Source: Pseudomonas sp. R76 (GTDB lineage: Bacteria; Pseudomonadota; Gammaproteobacteria; Pseudomonadales; Pseudomonadaceae). From it: a stretch of DNA of 64,000 nt. The stretch is taken from NCBI RefSeq assembly GCF_009834565.1, contig NZ_CP019428.1, forward strand, positions 248,001 through 312,000, in the 5' to 3' direction. A program made the position numbers and the translations under genes. Shown piece after piece: positions 1 to 8,082 of this stretch; the stretch's first letter is position 1; each line of letters starts with the position of its first letter. The notes beneath the pieces were generated by a model. The model searched no databases and was not told the DNA's origin. It saw nothing but the letters and a program-made list of their open reading frames with translations.

Positions 1-72
1 GCCGTTGTCTATACAACCAATACAGAGATCATGCAGATGATCAATCCTTGTGGCCGGGAGCTTAAAAAATGA
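1..72 (+). CDS. 3' end of a gene cut by the window start
   Basis: Frame 1 is open from the first base to TGA at 70-72 and gives 23 residues ending GRELKK. The composition looks coding, but too little is present to name a family. Two small genes follow in the same direction, so this could be the C-terminal end of a larger protein (for example a polymorphic toxin) followed by accessory genes; that is only inference. It could also be a chance open frame. Confidence 0.35.
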   Translation, partial: AVVYTTNTEIMQMINPCGRELKK

Positions 73-140
73 AAAGGGGACGATTTATCTAATCGAAATG
101 CTCCGCCAGTTAAGTAATTCGGCCCACTGTTCTTCCTTTA
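71..140 (+). repeat. intergenic element, copy A
   Basis: This gap resembles the gap at 711-785. Both have a GAAAA..GGGGA run, then TATCTAAT (86-93 here), then TTAAGTAA (110-117 here), then a pyrimidine-rich stretch containing CTTCC. Spacing between the two boxes is 16 nt here and 20 nt in the other copy. Each copy sits directly upstream of one small gene. It may be a duplicated promoter or leader. Confidence 0.45.
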
Positions 141-186
141 CCTGCTTGTTCAACAGGCGCACCACTCACTCAAACAAGGAAGTCTA

Positions 187-690
187 ATGGGTACCTCACT
201 CCCCTTCTGGCTCATTATCGCAGCCGTCACGGCTTACGTTGCAAGCACACGCGGGCGCTCAGGTCCCCGGTGGTTTGCGATCTCGCTCTTCCTTTCCGCG
301 TTCGCCCTGGTCGCTGTGTTGTTAATGCCCCGGCTGGCAAAGACCGGTGTTGACGCCTTGGTGCACCCGGATCTGCGCCCTTGCCCAGCCTGCAACCAAT
401 CCATCCAGGCGGCGGCCTCTCGCAGTAAGCACTGCGGGGCGCAAGTGGAGCCGATTGCCTTGAGAGATCGAAGCGGTTGGGTAGCGCGTATGACGGCCAA
501 TACGGATGAGGCGTTTGAACGGATGGCGTCACAGATGGCGCTCATCGATGTACCGACAGTGCTTGATGAGCCGCCACACCTTTACGCGGGGCCGTTTGAG
601 GAAAAGGCCGAGGCGCAAAACGTACTCAAATTCCTGAAGTCTGAACATGGCTTGGATGGGCTGGTGACGTGGCGGTCGGTGAAGCGATAA
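187..690 (+). CDS. small membrane protein with degenerate zinc ribbon
   Basis: 167 residues, function unknown. Two hydrophobic segments (about 5-20 and 28-48) are followed by a zinc-ribbon-like stretch with CPAC at 66-69 and KHCG at 81-84. In intact ribbons of this type the second pair is C-K-H-C; here the first Cys of that pair is Ser80, so only three Cys remain and zinc binding is doubtful. The last 45 residues (LYAGPF, then an amphipathic helix) resemble the layout of a SPOR-like fold. The start follows AAGGAAG. It lies between an unknown gene tail and another small unknown gene. No function is assigned. Confidence 0.7.
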   Translation: MGTSLPFWLIIAAVTAYVASTRGRSGPRWFAISLFLSAFALVAVLLMPRLAKTGVDALVHPDLRPCPACNQSIQAAASRSKHCGAQVEPIALRDRSGWVARMTANTDEAFERMASQMALIDVPTVLDEPPHLYAGPFEEKAEAQNVLKFLKSEHGLDGLVTWRSVKR

Positions 691-710
691 CAAGAGATAT
701 AGCCGGTAAA

Positions 711-785
711 TGCGAAAATAGGGGAGGCTTATCTAATTGTCCAACGCCCTCTGTCGCTTAAGTAAATCCGCTTCCCTTATTGCAG
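711..785 (+). repeat. intergenic element, copy B
   Basis: Related to the element at 71-140: GAAAATAGGGGAGG, TATCTAAT at 730-737, TTAAGTAA at 758-765, then a pyrimidine-rich tract. It sits just before the gene at 813. Confidence 0.45.
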
Positions 786-812
786 CCAATACACACGAAC
801 GGACGGCAATAA

Positions 813-1412
813 ATGTCTATCAATAAAGACTGGACCCCCGGCTTTGGCGAGATCGTTACATGGTTCGCCATGGACAAGGCAGGCGCAATCGCCGTGATGG
901 TGAATAACTGCTTTGGTCGTTTGCCGGCCGTGTTGTTAGCGCTGCCTGATGTAGAGTCGAAGTTGGATCGATTGAGCGAATACCTGTGGGAGGAGTCTGT
1001 CGAGTTCGATACCTACCCTGAGAGCAAACAAGGTGAAACGATGCTTGGCCTGTATTCCGCTCGCACCTATCGGCACCTTGCCCGAAGAGCAGACGTAGAA
1101 GCATTCATCGGTGAGCGCTCGTCAGCGGAGTTGGCGTTGACGGAATATAACGTGCCGTCGGTCAAAGGGTTCTATGTTTACCATGGGGTGGAAGGCAGCG
1201 TGCCCAATGAAGATTACCCGGTGGGCTATGAGGGGCAGAGCCAGATAGGGGATTATTTCAGGTATTTGCTGCCCACTATTACGGCGAGCATTGAGGATAT
1301 ACCTGCGCCACTCAGAGGGTGCATCGCGGTGTGTGAGTCGTTTGAATTTTCTGAACGGTCTTTTTGGTCCAGCGATTGGGTTGATGCGTATTTTCGTACC
1401 TTGTATGGGTGA
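813..1412 (+). CDS. hypothetical protein, possible immunity-type protein
   Basis: 199 residues, acidic, with no signal peptide or membrane segment, so probably cytoplasmic. Aromatic-rich (FWSSDWVDAYF near the C-terminus) and without a catalytic motif I recognise. The acidic, aromatic-rich composition and position after a truncated gene and a small membrane protein fit an immunity protein of a polymorphic toxin locus, but no family match can be shown here. The start follows GGACGGCAATAA. Alternative: an unrelated Pseudomonas orphan. Confidence 0.7.
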   Translation: MSINKDWTPGFGEIVTWFAMDKAGAIAVMVNNCFGRLPAVLLALPDVESKLDRLSEYLWEESVEFDTYPESKQGETMLGLYSARTYRHLARRADVEAFIGERSSAELALTEYNVPSVKGFYVYHGVEGSVPNEDYPVGYEGQSQIGDYFRYLLPTITASIEDIPAPLRGCIAVCESFEFSERSFWSSDWVDAYFRTLYG

Positions 1413-1458
1413 CGTTGCGCGTATCAGTTGGGCGGCGCCAGGGCCGCCCGGTTTCTAC

Positions 1459-1728
1459 TCAGGATGGGTCGGCATGGAGCCTGCGCATGATGACATCAAG
1501 CAAATCACACCCATCGCGCAGCGGAATGGCCAGCAATTGGGCGAAGTCTTGAAGCACCACAGCATCGCTGCTGAGCTGTTCGCGAAAGGCCAGGTTTTCC
1601 AGCAGTTGGGTGACGGCTCGAATCCGGTACACAGCGGCGTCGTGGAGGACGTCGAGGGGCGCACAGGTGTCGATGAGCAGAGCGGGGACGGTGCTGTCGT
1701 GGCCCGTAAGGGGCATGTATTGGTTCAT
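1459..1728 (-). CDS. small helical protein, DUF3077-like
   Basis: 89 residues, acidic, predicted helical, no signal peptide. Size and layout (short disordered N-terminus, one central helix rich in A/L, C-terminal helix with LLDVIMRRL) fit the small DUF3077/DUF6124-type proteins common in Pseudomonas; the assignment is by resemblance only. It is preceded by an unusually long leader of about 240 nt with several hairpins (see 1729-1990), suggesting post-transcriptional control. It is convergent with the gene at 813. Confidence 0.6.
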   Translation of the reverse strand: MNQYMPLTGHDSTVPALLIDTCAPLDVLHDAAVYRIRAVTQLLENLAFREQLSSDAVVLQDFAQLLAIPLRDGCDLLDVIMRRLHADPS

Positions 1729-1998
1729 TTTCAGTTCTCTGTTATTGGATTAAGCCACCACTCATTCGTCGCCAAACGAAAGGGTGGCAGCTGTACGCAG
1801 GTTGGCGAACCGGCAACAGAGAAAACCGGCAGACCCGAAGGTCTCCCGCGCACAGCCGCCATAACATGCACAGCTTTGCGGGTGCAAAAACACCTGCATA
1901 GAAGCGGGTTGCTTTTGCACTCTGTTGTCAGGTCGCCAAACCTGATCGCCATTTGGGCGACGGGCCGGACTATAAGCCCCCCACCCAAACCCACGCAA
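1729..1998 (-). promoter_or_regulatory. candidate promoter and hairpin-rich leader of the gene at 1459-1728
   Basis: On the minus strand a possible -35 TTGCGT (1998-1993) and -10 TATAGT (1974-1969) are 18 nt apart. The transcript would then carry about 235 nt before the ATG at 1728. This leader holds several short hairpins, including GTCGCCC/GGCGAC, GGTG/CACC, AGACC-TTCG-GGTCT and GGTT/AACC. The string TTTGGCGAC occurs twice (1940-1932 and 1776-1768). A long open frame crosses the region in antisense to the DUF2846 gene, but it has no credible start and looks like a shadow. Confidence 0.45.
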
Positions 1999-2147
1999 GG
2001 CATCAAAGTACTGGCCCACGCACACCGCCTCATGTCTTCAGATCCCTGGCCGACACATTGGCGATGATTAAACGCATCAAAGCACCCGCGCCGGTCAATC
2101 GCCGTCGCATCAACCCGCTCTACCGTTACACCACAAGGAAGAAGTAC

Positions 2148-2624
2148 ATGATCAAGTTGTTCTGCAAAGCTGCTGTTGTATTGTCCCTGGCCACGCTGTT
2201 TGGCTGCTCCTCGACACCGTCGGTGGAGAAAATGCAGGCGGACGTGGCGAACTACTCGCTGCCCAAGGCTGCTGTCGCCGACAAAGGCCTGGTGTACGTA
2301 GTACGCCCAAGCAACGTGGGGATGATGGTGCGCTTCAACGTGTTCCTGGATGACAAGGAAGCCGACTCGGAGATGGGCTACAACCGTGGCAACCAATACA
2401 TTTATTTCTTCGTGACGCCGGGCCAGCACGTGATCAGCTCCAAAGCTGAAAACTGGGCTGACATGCCGATCAACGTCAAGGCGGGTGAGGTGGTTTACCT
2501 CAAGCAGGAAGTCGAAATGGGCTTCGCCGTGGCACGCAACAGCCTCAAAGTGCTGAGCGATGTGGAAGGCCGTTATCTGGTCAAGGACGCGTCCTTGGGC
2601 ACCGTGGCAAAAGAAAGCAAGTGA
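2148..2624 (+). CDS. DUF2846-type outer-membrane lipoprotein
   Basis: 158 residues. The ATG at 2148 is preceded by AAGGAAG; an open frame continues upstream without a better start. The signal peptide ends in a lipobox, LFGC (Cys20), and the +2 Ser predicts outer-membrane sorting. The mature part is a beta-rich domain with the pattern typical of DUF2846: VYVVRP, a solvent-exposed loop with a G-x-x-YIYF strand, PGQHVISS, and a conserved LKAGEVVYLK-like strand. Function of this family is unknown. First gene of the lipoprotein block; a terminator-like hairpin follows directly. Confidence 0.8.
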   Translation: MIKLFCKAAVVLSLATLFGCSSTPSVEKMQADVANYSLPKAAVADKGLVYVVRPSNVGMMVRFNVFLDDKEADSEMGYNRGNQYIYFFVTPGQHVISSKAENWADMPINVKAGEVVYLKQEVEMGFAVARNSLKVLSDVEGRYLVKDASLGTVAKESK

Positions 2625-2640
2625 GTTAAACACGCTTGAA

Positions 2641-2674
2641 GCGGCCGGGCCCCAGGCCCGGTCGTTGTTGCTGT
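2641..2674 (+). terminator. hairpin terminator after the DUF2846 lipoprotein gene
   Basis: CCGGGCC-CCA-GGCCCGG is a perfect 7-bp stem with a 3-nt loop, followed by a T-rich stretch (TCGTTGTTGCTGTTC) starting 17 nt after the stop codon. The T-run is interrupted, so termination may be partial. Confidence 0.55.
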
Positions 2675-2715
2675 TCATCCGCCCCGAACGCATCGTTTGT
2701 CAGGGCTTCCATTAC

Positions 2716-3432
2716 GTGCAACCCCTTCTGGCCAGCCTTGCCGACATCTATGACGACGCAAAGCCCGGCGCTGCTCGAGGACAAGACGTGGACGATAAGC
2801 TCAATGACCTGCTGCACTTCGTGCCCCCGCATGCCGATTATGCTGTGGATGCGACAGACCTGGACCCGGAAGATATTCCCGACGCTCGCGTCGCCGGCGT
2901 GACGGCGTTGCTCAGGGCTCATCCCGATGACGGTGTGCGGCTGTTGGCCGCGCGTTTGCTGACGAGTTGGGGCGTGCAAGAAGGCTTGAGTTATACCGCT
3001 CATATCATTGACAACGTCCAGACGTTCGAAGGGTTTGATTCACATCGGCTGCACGGCCACGATGAGACCTACAAGTTTGTGCTGAGGTCGTTGGTTGGTT
3101 ACTTTTGCCGGTTGGCCGATGCGGGTGAGGGTGAAAAAGCACGGGCTGAAATCTATGCGCCGATTGTTAAAATCATTCATTTGTCGAATGGGCGCCCCTT
3201 TGAAATCGCCGATATGTTTTCGTTGGTCAGCCGCAACCAATTCAACGAATACCTACCTGCACTGCGTGAGCATCTGCTGGCGATGGCTGCGAACCCGGAG
3301 CCGCATCGCTGGAAAATTTATGATGTGCTGGAGCTGTTGTTAAACGTGGATGCGGAGTTTGCTGCTGGATTCTTGAAGGCGGCAGGCAAGTCGCATAACG
3401 ACTTCAACTTGAATAAAACATTAAAGGACTGA
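2716..3432 (+). CDS. helical-repeat protein of unknown function
   Basis: The frame is open from 2560, but that start lies inside the previous gene and before the terminator hairpin. The likeliest starts are GTG at 2716 (about 238 residues) or GTG at 2788, which has a better ribosome site (GAGGACAAGAC). The protein is all-helical with HEAT-like repeats (VAGVTALLRAHPDDGVRLLAARLL). It has no signal peptide, unlike its lipoprotein neighbours. The stop overlaps the ribosome-binding region of the next gene, so translation is probably coupled. Function unknown. Confidence 0.65.
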   Translation: MQPLLASLADIYDDAKPGAARGQDVDDKLNDLLHFVPPHADYAVDATDLDPEDIPDARVAGVTALLRAHPDDGVRLLAARLLTSWGVQEGLSYTAHIIDNVQTFEGFDSHRLHGHDETYKFVLRSLVGYFCRLADAGEGEKARAEIYAPIVKIIHLSNGRPFEIADMFSLVSRNQFNEYLPALREHLLAMAANPEPHRWKIYDVLELLLNVDAEFAAGFLKAAGKSHNDFNLNKTLKD

Positions 3433-3433
3433 T

Positions 3434-4126
3434 GTGAAAAACCTTCTACTGATTCTGCTTTCCACCCTCATCCTCGGCGGCTGCGTCAGCCAGCCCCTCA
3501 CGCCCGAACACCGTGCGCAGGTCAAAACGGTCAAGGTTTTGCCCGTGAAGTGGCAAAAGAACATGGTCTACATGGGCCGTGAACAAGCCTGGGGCGCGGC
3601 ACTGGGCGCCGGGCTTGGCGCGGGCGTCGGCATGGCCAGCGGCGCGGGCAAGCTGGGCACGGCGGCTTTGAGCGGCGCGGGGTTTGCCGGTGGCATGAAG
3701 GTTGGACAACTGGCCGAGATGTCGACGCCTGCGGCGATCCTCACGGTGATGGACGCCGAAAACATCGACTTGGGTGTGTTGCTCAAGCAGGGCTTTATCG
3801 ATGCCCTGGGTAAAACCTCATCGCTCAAAGTCGTGGGTGACGATGAGCCGGCCGACGCGCAAATTGAGCTCACGGTGGGCGAGTGGGGCTTTCGCCTGAC
3901 CCAGGGTTTCAGCAGCGTGGTGTACCCGACACTCACGGTGGTGGCGCGCATGGACCGTGGCGACGATATGCTCTGGCGCACGGTGGAGACGGTCACGCCG
4001 TTCAATGGCCAGAATGTCTACGGCTACACGCCGCTCACGTATCGCACCGACCCTGAGGCGTTGCGCCGCGCACTCACGGGTATTACGCAGATCACCAGTG
4101 GGTATCTGGTGAAAGAACTCAAGTAA
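3434..4126 (+). CDS. lipoprotein with glycine-zipper segment
   Basis: 230 residues starting at GTG 3434 with AAAGGA upstream and only 1 nt from the preceding stop. Lipobox LGGC (Cys17), +2 Val, so outer-membrane sorting is predicted. Residues about 54-90 form a glycine-zipper run (GAALGAGLGAGVGMASG), a pattern found in outer-membrane lipoproteins that insert into or span membranes. The C-terminal half alternates beta strands with a DADAQIELTVGEWGF-like core, resembling DUF799/CsgG-like alpha-beta folds. Role in the envelope is inferred; no reaction is assigned. Confidence 0.75.
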   Translation: MKNLLLILLSTLILGGCVSQPLTPEHRAQVKTVKVLPVKWQKNMVYMGREQAWGAALGAGLGAGVGMASGAGKLGTAALSGAGFAGGMKVGQLAEMSTPAAILTVMDAENIDLGVLLKQGFIDALGKTSSLKVVGDDEPADAQIELTVGEWGFRLTQGFSSVVYPTLTVVARMDRGDDMLWRTVETVTPFNGQNVYGYTPLTYRTDPEALRRALTGITQITSGYLVKELK

Positions 4127-4185
4127 GCCTGCGAGTGCGTTAATGCTGGCCTGCTCTCTATTTTCTGATTACACGGATGCATCCC

Positions 4186-5064
4186 ATGAACAAGGCAATG
4201 GTTGTACTGGCAATCGCGGGTTTCGTCGCAGGCTGTCAAGCCTCCGCACCACCCAGCTCCTTTGAACAGAGCCTGGCCAACGTTCAATGCGTGCTGTCTG
4301 AGGGCGCGAAAAGCCTTACGGTAGAACAGGTCCAATCCATTCGTAACGCAAGCGATAACGGCAACGTGCGCTGTAAGACTGCGCTCGGTGGTTTGTACGA
4401 AACCGGTCGTGGCGGCGTACCGCAAGATTTTGCCAAGGCCAAATCGCTCTATGAGTCCGTCGCCGCCGTGGATGGCATCGGTTACGAGAGGCTGGCGCGT
4501 ATGGCCGAGGAGGGCCACGGGCAAGCGCGCAACGACGTGGAGGCGCGCCGTCTTTATCAGTTGGCGCTGACCAGCAGCGACAGCGATAAAAGTAAGCTCG
4601 CCTTGGCCAAATTGATGGAGGAGGGTCGCGGTGGCCCGCAGGATTTGTTCGGGGCCATGATGTATTACGTGGAGGCCAGCCAGCATGCCGGCGATGTCGC
4701 GTGGAAGGGCATTCAGCGCATTCGCGCTCAAGGGCCGGTGCTGACGCCTGAACAGACGCAGCGCTACAACGACGTCTGGGCTGATACCAGTCGCAAGAGC
4801 CTGAATCGCACGACGATGGACATCGAGATTGCCTTGAACAAGCACATCCAACGCGCCAGCGTCAGCAAACCGGTGACGCTGCAAGTGCAAGGCAAATCGG
4901 GTTCGAATGTGCCGCACATCGCATTGATCCAAAGCTCGGGCAACGCTGAGGTAGACCAGGCCGTAATCGCCGCATTTGGTAAATACCGCATTCCTGCCGA
5001 GCCGCTATTGCCGGCTGGCCAGGATTCCTGGTCGTCTGAGCGGTCTCTCAAGGTCGGCCTGTAA
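4186..5064 (+). CDS. Sel1-repeat lipoprotein with TonB C-terminal-like domain
   Basis: Start chosen at ATG 4186 because GGA is well spaced and the lipobox follows at once; ATG 4177 is possible. Lipobox VAGC with Cys17, +2 Gln. Residues about 60-165 hold three Sel1-like repeats (LGGLYETGRGG, LARMAEEGHG, LAKLMEEGRGG). The last 80 residues match the TonB C-terminal pattern, with the SSGNAEVDQAVIAAF motif. Sel1 repeats bind partner proteins and the TonB-like end suggests a periplasmic adaptor. The stop overlaps the next ATG (TAATG), so the two are coupled. Confidence 0.8.
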   Translation: MNKAMVVLAIAGFVAGCQASAPPSSFEQSLANVQCVLSEGAKSLTVEQVQSIRNASDNGNVRCKTALGGLYETGRGGVPQDFAKAKSLYESVAAVDGIGYERLARMAEEGHGQARNDVEARRLYQLALTSSDSDKSKLALAKLMEEGRGGPQDLFGAMMYYVEASQHAGDVAWKGIQRIRAQGPVLTPEQTQRYNDVWADTSRKSLNRTTMDIEIALNKHIQRASVSKPVTLQVQGKSGSNVPHIALIQSSGNAEVDQAVIAAFGKYRIPAEPLLPAGQDSWSSERSLKVGL

Positions 5065-5462
5065 TGGGATGGCGGTTAGTGCAGGGAATTTGCCTGCTGC
5101 TGATGTTCGTCAGTGCAAGCGTCTCTATGTTGGCGTGGGCCTACTTCGACAGCTCCACCGCCGGCGCTTTCGGCTCGGCGCTGGGTGTTTTCCTGATGGG
5201 CGCCATTGGGCTGCTGTTCGCGTTTGTGTTCGAGCGCTCACGCACGCCGCGGGCCACGGCGCGCTACCTGGCAACACGCTTGGCCGTGGTACTGGTGCTG
5301 GCAGCGGGCGCGGCCTACCTGGTTGAAGCGCTGTGGCTTGCGCCTGAGCGCGACGAGCTCGACGCGAATCTGGAGGGCGCGACCTGTGGCAAATACACCG
5401 GCACCGTCGTGAAAGGCTGGGAGCAGATTTGCGCCGAGCAGCGCGAGCGCGAAGCGCGTTGA
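5064..5462 (+). CDS. small inner-membrane protein
   Basis: 132 residues. Starts within the stop codon of the Sel1 gene. Three transmembrane helices are visible (about 5-27, 33-52 and 66-88), then a charged tail with two Cys (GATCGKY and EQICAEQ) spaced 19 apart that could form a periplasmic disulfide. No known family recognised. Coupling to the Sel1 lipoprotein suggests a shared complex; this is inferred from arrangement only. Confidence 0.7.
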   Translation: MGWRLVQGICLLLMFVSASVSMLAWAYFDSSTAGAFGSALGVFLMGAIGLLFAFVFERSRTPRATARYLATRLAVVLVLAAGAAYLVEALWLAPERDELDANLEGATCGKYTGTVVKGWEQICAEQREREAR

Positions 5463-5509
5463 GCGCTGCCTTTACCGGCGGCTTCCACTTCATCATCAAG
5501 GACTGAACA

Positions 5510-6085
5510 ATGACCGAAAACGTTTTCGCCACCCCCACTGCCAATCTTGAAGTTGCCCCACAGGTCACGCCTGAGTTTTACGTCATCGCCGAGCGAAAGC
5601 TGTTTATTTTGTCGGTCCTGAGCTTGGGCCTTTATATGTATTTCTGGTCCTTCAAGCACTGGAGCAACTACAAGAAGGCCACCCAGGCCGACATCTGGCC
5701 CTGGGCACGCGGGCTGCTGTGTATTTTCTTTGTGCATAAGCTGTACCGGCGCGCCGACCATCAGATTCGCATCACGGGCCGCTCGTATATTTTTGATTTT
5801 GAGCAGTGGGCGACGATGCTGGTGGTGATCACGGTGGCGGCGCATATCGTCGACAGACTGTCTGATCACATTGAAAGCACGGCAGCGGTTGCGGTCTGGC
5901 TGTTTATCTCGATCCCGCTGCGCGCTTACCTGATGCAAAAGGGCCAGGCGATGCTCAACTTTGCGGCCGGTGATGCCGATGGCTCGAGCAATGCCCGCTT
6001 CAACGTCTGGAACTACCTGATCATGGTGCCGGGCGCGGCGCTGTGGGCGTTGATGCTTTTCCTCACGTTACCCTCGTTCTTTTGA
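5510..6085 (+). CDS. DUF4234-like multi-pass membrane protein
   Basis: 191 residues with four or more hydrophobic segments. After a 25-residue polar N-terminus comes the pattern ERKLFILSVLSLGLYMYFW-F..W..Y, seen in DUF4234-type proteins, where a short amphipathic region precedes helix one. A putative ribosome site (AAGGACTGAACA) precedes the ATG. Function of such proteins is unknown. It sits in the lipoprotein block, same strand. Confidence 0.7.
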   Translation: MTENVFATPTANLEVAPQVTPEFYVIAERKLFILSVLSLGLYMYFWSFKHWSNYKKATQADIWPWARGLLCIFFVHKLYRRADHQIRITGRSYIFDFEQWATMLVVITVAAHIVDRLSDHIESTAAVAVWLFISIPLRAYLMQKGQAMLNFAAGDADGSSNARFNVWNYLIMVPGAALWALMLFLTLPSFF

Positions 6086-6309
6086 CGGGAGATAAACACG
6101 GTATGGATACGAGTAGCTCCGATGACGGCATCACGCCGCAGCTTGAGCAGTTCGCCAATGCGGCCGCCCGTCGATGAAGTGAGAAAGCATTGCTCATGTA
6201 TTTGACGGGGTTGCCGATACGCTAGTGGCTCAGAGCCATCACCCCAAAGGCTCAGCATTTATGGACAGCGCAGCTGCGTTAAAAAACCAGCTGCCATAGG
6301 GAGTACTCA

Positions 6310-6861
6310 ATGCGTTTTGCTGCATGGATTTTGCTGGGTGTTGCGCTGTTACTTGCCGGCTGCAACACCACACCCTACGACCGGGCGACGGTGTTTTACG
6401 ACCGCGCGCAGTACCCTGCAGACCTGGTGAAAGACTTCCCAGGCATCACGGACCCCATTGTTCAACATGGCCGTTGTGCCGTGGTGATGACCACGCCCAA
6501 CTCCAATACGGGCGCCTATTACTTCTGCACCTTTGCGCTCACGGCCAACGACCTGTACGTGATGGGTTGGAACGGCAAGACCATGAAGTATGAGTCGCTG
6601 GCCAACGTGAAGTTGTCGGCCCTGAAGAAGATTTCGATCTGGTCGTTCTTCCGCGCGCGGCAGGTGCAACTCACCGAAAGCCAGCGTCTGTTGGGCTTTA
6701 GCGTGACCATTGATGAAGGTGGCTACGACGACGGTGCAGCGACCGAGCGGTTGTTCGAAACCCTGAAAGGCAAAGGCATCACCGTGGTGGAAAGCGAAGG
6801 CCAGATCAAGCCGCCGCCGGCGCCCGCGCCGATGTTTATTCCGATCATTATTCCCAAGTAG
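6310..6861 (+). CDS. outer-membrane lipoprotein of unknown family
   Basis: 183 residues. Signal peptide with lipobox LAGC (Cys18), +2 Asn, predicting outer-membrane sorting. The mature protein has a beta-rich middle (CAVVMTTPNSNTGAYYFCTFALT, with two Cys about 20 residues apart that may pair) resembling a PH-like or GRAM-like fold, and a proline-rich C-terminus ending PAPMFIPIIIPK. No named family recognised. The ATG follows GGGAGTACTCA. A 224-bp gap before it contains only a 24-codon frame of doubtful value. Confidence 0.72.
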   Translation: MRFAAWILLGVALLLAGCNTTPYDRATVFYDRAQYPADLVKDFPGITDPIVQHGRCAVVMTTPNSNTGAYYFCTFALTANDLYVMGWNGKTMKYESLANVKLSALKKISIWSFFRARQVQLTESQRLLGFSVTIDEGGYDDGAATERLFETLKGKGITVVESEGQIKPPPAPAPMFIPIIIPK

Positions 6862-6925
6862 GCGTTAAACCGCCGCTTCAATCGGGCATACACCTTCCTT
6901 TCTCACCGTAGGGATCAACAGCGTT

Positions 6926-7387
6926 ATGAACGACTCAGTTTCGGCCTCCGCCGGCTACGACCTTGCCAGCCCAGGCAAGCGCCTTTTGGGCTACGTCATC
7001 GATATGGCCGTGGTGTTTGTCCTGCTGTTCTTGAAGGGTTGGCTGGATTACGTCGCGGTGTATTTTTCTTCAGCAGGCAGCGCCGTGGTGTTTCACTACC
7101 TGCACTTCCTGCTGTTTTGGCTGGCGGTAGGTTACATGCTGTTCTGCGATGCCTTGCCCAATGGGCAAAGCCTGGGCAAACGCCTGTGCCGCACCTCTGT
7201 GGTGGGTTACCCGTACCCCACCAACTGCAGCGTGTTCCAATCGTTTTTGCGCAATGTGCCCAAACTGCTGTTCAGCCTGTTGGATGGCCTTTTTGTGTTG
7301 TTCGGCATACGCCGTCGCCTGGGTGACATGCTGGCGAAGACGATTGTTATCAACAGCCCGCCTGCTCTACGCACCGAAACCGCTTGA
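6926..7387 (+). CDS. RDD-family membrane protein
   Basis: 153 residues. The opening AxPGKRLLGYVIDMAVV contains the Arg-Asp pattern that names the RDD family, and the second motif G-Q-S-L-G-K-R-L is present after the second helix. Three transmembrane segments (about 22-42, 55-75 and a shorter one near 105-125). RDD proteins are inner-membrane proteins, some linked to ion transport; here it is probably an accessory to the surrounding lipoproteins. Well supported as family, not as function. Confidence 0.8.
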   Translation: MNDSVSASAGYDLASPGKRLLGYVIDMAVVFVLLFLKGWLDYVAVYFSSAGSAVVFHYLHFLLFWLAVGYMLFCDALPNGQSLGKRLCRTSVVGYPYPTNCSVFQSFLRNVPKLLFSLLDGLFVLFGIRRRLGDMLAKTIVINSPPALRTETA

Positions 7388-7456
7388 GTACGTTGGGCAA
7401 CCCCGTAAAATGCCGCGGCACGAGCAACATGCCACCTTTCAGGGACGAATAAAGCA

Positions 7457-8038
7457 ATGCGCGTTTTTGCCTTTCTCTTGGCCATCTGCCTGATTGCCGG
7501 CTGCGCCTCCAAGCCGGATTACTACATCTCGCCGGCGCCGGTCACCATTCCCAAGACGGCCACTTACTGGCTCGACACCTTCGACGTTGACGTTGTGGGC
7601 AAGAACGAGCGCTTTCTGCCGGATGCCAAGGTTCGCCAGCAATTGGGCGTCGACCTGATCAATCGACTGCTCCAGGCCAAGCGCTACGCCACCAGTAAAG
7701 AGAAGGCCGACTACCTGCTCGATGTTGACGTGATCTATACGCGGCGCATCCAGGACACCCAAGGCGGCTTCATGACCGCCATCGTCGACGACAACACGAT
7801 CCTCGCCAGTGTCGACTTCAACTATTCGGTCAAGATCAAGAAGGCCGATGCCGAGATACTGCACTTTTCCCAAGCTCGCCAGGGGCTTATGCCTGGGGGT
7901 TACCGCGGCGACTGGCAGAACATGAAAACCATGGCCGGTGTGCTGACCAACTCCGGCAACTCGAGTGTGGAGTCCTTTTACACCGGCTTGCTGAGCCGTT
8001 TTATCGTCGATGATTTACGCAATATCCCGTCCCGCTAG
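7457..8038 (+). CDS. outer-membrane lipoprotein of unknown family
   Basis: 193 residues. Lipobox IAGC with Cys16, +2 Ala. The mature part (FLPDAKVRQQLGVDLINRLLQAKRYATSKEKADYLLDVDVIY) has the alternation of helix and strand seen in proteins that oligomerise in the outer membrane such as CsgG-like or DUF4136-like lipoproteins, but no diagnostic motif is present. It lies directly upstream of the CsgG-like trio, separated by 44 nt, and may be part of that system. Confidence 0.72.
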   Translation: MRVFAFLLAICLIAGCASKPDYYISPAPVTIPKTATYWLDTFDVDVVGKNERFLPDAKVRQQLGVDLINRLLQAKRYATSKEKADYLLDVDVIYTRRIQDTQGGFMTAIVDDNTILASVDFNYSVKIKKADAEILHFSQARQGLMPGGYRGDWQNMKTMAGVLTNSGNSSVESFYTGLLSRFIVDDLRNIPSR

Positions 8039-8082
8039 CGCTACCTGCTGCAACGGCTGAACTCTCACTCTAGGAGCACCCT

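Noticed and set aside
1731..2693. Long minus-strand open frame (about 320 codons) across the DUF2846 gene and the leader region
   Set aside because: It is antisense to a well supported lipoprotein gene and has no start with a ribosome site; the protein is rich in His/Arg/Gly typical of shadow frames in high-GC DNA.
6103..6177. 24-codon frame MDTSSSDDG... in the gap before 6310
   Set aside because: Ribosome site is too far away and there is no family support; may be the remnant of a former gene end but could be chance.
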